Assembly (NCBI GenBank): GCA_030044375.1
Contig: JASHVX010000146.1
Location: 1-14,430 of the forward strand
From: Nitrososphaerales archaeon
GTDB taxonomy: Archaea > Thermoproteota > Nitrososphaeria > Nitrososphaerales > Gagatemarchaeaceae
Direction: 5' to 3'
Length of the DNA: 14,430 nucleotides
Below are positions 12,998 to 14,430 of the stretch, in pieces (position 1 is the first letter of the stretch; each line of letters opens with the position of its first letter). The notes under the pieces are model-generated. The model had not been told where the DNA came from. It did no database searches and saw nothing but the letters and a program-made list of their open reading frames with translations. Both the position numbers and the translations under genes were made by a program.

Positions 12998-14430
12998 TTG
13001 ACTGAGGCGTCTGAGGCGCTGGCCCCGGCAGTGAGGACGTTGCTTGCAGAGAGCGGGATAAGGAAGCCCACGCCACCGCAGGTTCAGGCGTGGCCCCTGG
13101 TCGCGAGGGGCGAGGACGTCCTGATCGTTGCTCCGACAGGGTCTGGGAAGACCGAGGCTGCCCTGCTGCCACTCCTCGGGAGGGTGGTGAGCGGGGAGCA
13201 CGGCGACGGAATCTCGCTGCTCTACATCACGCCGATGCGGGCCCTGAACAGGGACATGCTGAAGCGCATCCAGACCTGGTGCGCGCGGCTCGGGCTCTCG
13301 GTGGACATAAGGCACGGCGACACGCCTCAGGCCCAGCGCTCGAGACAGTCGGCCCACCCTCCTGACGTGCTTGTCACTACCCCGGAGACGCTGCAGGCTG
13401 TCCTGCCCGGCCGGAGGATGCGCGAGAACCTCTCCCGCCTTAAGGCCGTTGTCGTGGACGAGCTTCACAGCCTGGTCGAGAGCAAGAGGGGAGTGCAGCT
13501 GTGCGTGGGGCTCGAGAGGCTGAGGAAGGTCGCGCCTGGGTACCAGTTGGTGGCGCTCTCGGCGACGGTGGGGACCCCTGAGGTGGCCGCGCGATTCATC
13601 TTCGGCGAGGGAAAGAGGACCATCGTGAGGGCCGAGGTCCCGAAGGAGTCGACGTATGCGATCGAGTATCCTGTGCCAGACCCTGCGAACCGCTCGGCGG
13701 CCAGGACGACGTATTCCGCGCCAGACCTTGCGGCCAGGCTCACTAGGATCGATGAACTGATCGAGAAGCACACGTCCACCCTCATCTTCGTCAACAGTAG
13801 GACGATGGCTGAGATGCTCGGAGAGAAGCTAGCCAGGCTGAGAAGCGACGTCGGAGTCCACCACGGCTCCCTGCCGAGGGAGGAGAGGGAGAGGGCGGAG
13901 CAGGCCTTCAAGGAAGGGAAGCTGAGGGCCCTGGTCTGCACCGGCACGCTTGAGCTCGGGATAGACATAGGGTCGGTGGACCTCGTGGTGCAGTACATGT
14001 CGCCCAGGCAGGTGACGTCGCTGGTCCAGAGGGTGGGCAGGAGCGGCCACGCGCTGGGGAGGGTTTCAAAGGGAGTCTTGGTTACAGTGTCTGCTGACGA
14101 CATCCTCGAGTCCTCGGCGAGCATCCTGGCAGCCAGCCGAGGGGCGATAGAGCCCACTAGGCCCTACTCGAACTCGCTCGACGTGCTGGCGCATCAGGTC
14201 GCCGGATATCTGATGGACTTCGAGACGATGGGGACAGACCAGCTCCTCAGAGAGGTGCGGAAGGCGGCGCCGTTCAGTGGGCTGGGAGAAGACGCGTTCG
14301 AGAGGACGGTCAGGTACCTCTCCGAGCTCAGGAAGATCAGGATGGACGGGAGGAATCTGGGCAGGACCAGGCTGACCAGGGAGTACTACTACGAGAACCT
14401 CTCCATGATACCCGACGAGACGAGATACCT
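12998..14430 (+). CDS. lhr: Second Lhr-type superfamily 2 helicase, 3' end cut by the window edge
   Basis: The frame stays open to the window edge (477 codons). Visible motifs: PTPPQVQAWPL, Walker A APTGSGKT (45-52), TPMRALNRDM, TTPETLQA, DELH box (154-157), LSATVG, IFVNSRTMAEML, HHGSLPREER, TGTLELGIDIG, QRVGRSGHA and, near the edge, YYYENLSMIPDE. It is clearly related to the complete Lhr at 6708-9575 across the helicase core, with the same order of blocks and long identical stretches, but it is diverged enough to be a distinct paralogue. TTG 12998 is the only plausible early start before the conserved N-terminus (GTG 13031 is possible but would trim it) and fits the TATA box. It is transcribed divergently from the SMC-like operon across a 112-base gap. 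The C-terminal domains, including any cysteine motif, are outside the window. Confidence 0.93.
   Translation, partial: MTEASEALAPAVRTLLAESGIRKPTPPQVQAWPLVARGEDVLIVAPTGSGKTEAALLPLLGRVVSGEHGDGISLLYITPMRALNRDMLKRIQTWCARLGLSVDIRHGDTPQAQRSRQSAHPPDVLVTTPETLQAVLPGRRMRENLSRLKAVVVDELHSLVESKRGVQLCVGLERLRKVAPGYQLVALSATVGTPEVAARFIFGEGKRTIVRAEVPKESTYAIEYPVPDPANRSAARTTYSAPDLAARLTRIDELIEKHTSTLIFVNSRTMAEMLGEKLARLRSDVGVHHGSLPREERERAEQAFKEGKLRALVCTGTLELGIDIGSVDLVVQYMSPRQVTSLVQRVGRSGHALGRVSKGVLVTVSADDILESSASILAASRGAIEPTRPYSNSLDVLAHQVAGYLMDFETMGTDQLLREVRKAAPFSGLGEDAFERTVRYLSELRKIRMDGRNLGRTRLTREYYYENLSMIPDETRY

Noticed and set aside
12886-13071. N-terminal extension of the SMC-like protein to ATG 13071
   Set aside because: The extra residues are Arg/Ser-rich without SMC similarity, overlap the helicase gene and lie upstream of a TATA-like box that suits TTG 12885.
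12995-13771. 258-codon and 230-codon (13465-14157) minus-strand frames opposite the second Lhr
   Set aside because: Both are antisense to uninterrupted helicase motifs and show no recognisable pattern.

Overview
The window looks like archaeal chromosomal DNA. It is GC-rich, with Lhr-type helicases, a pyruvate/2-oxoacid dehydrogenase cluster and an XRE-type regulator of archaeal style. Several first-in-operon genes have a TATA-like box (CTTAAAT or a variant) about 26-32 bases upstream of the start codon, which implies leaderless or near-leaderless mRNAs. About half of the genes appear to begin with TTG or GTG. The lineage cannot be fixed from this sequence alone; a TACK/Thermoproteota-type archaeon is a reasonable guess.

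Positions 1-5844 hold a lipoate-dependent 2-oxoacid dehydrogenase region. On the minus strand an HTH regulator, lipoyl synthase (lipA) and a fused alpha-beta E1 form one tightly overlapping run (5844 to 2344). E2 (1394-162) and the N-terminus of E3 (103-1, cut by the window edge) follow on the same strand. Between E1 and E2 lie two plus-strand genes, a two-helix membrane protein and a PPOX-type flavin split-barrel protein. LipA would make the lipoyl group carried by E2 Lys43; E1 decarboxylates the 2-oxoacid, E2 transfers the acyl group to CoA and E3 reoxidises the lipoamide.

Positions 5845-6546 hold a divergent promoter region with a perfect inverted repeat, then a membrane-anchored bacterial-PH-like protein.

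Positions 6708-14430 are the most interesting part. Two related Lhr superfamily 2 helicases point the same way (6708-9575 complete; 12998 onward, cut by the window edge). Between them, on the opposite strand, is a compact three-gene operon: a short SMC-family ATPase, a kleisin-like protein and a tandem winged-helix (KITE) protein. Read by eye, the SMC C-terminal head resembles SMC5/SMC6, the kleisin C-terminus resembles Nse4 and the KITE protein resembles Nse3/MAGE. The operon is therefore a candidate minimal archaeal relative of the eukaryotic SMC5/6-Nse3-Nse4 core, placed beside DNA-repair-type helicases. The SMC coiled coil is unusually short and no hinge or zinc hook is visible. The first gene shares a divergent promoter region with the second helicase; the two downstream genes carry Shine-Dalgarno sites and are stop-start coupled.
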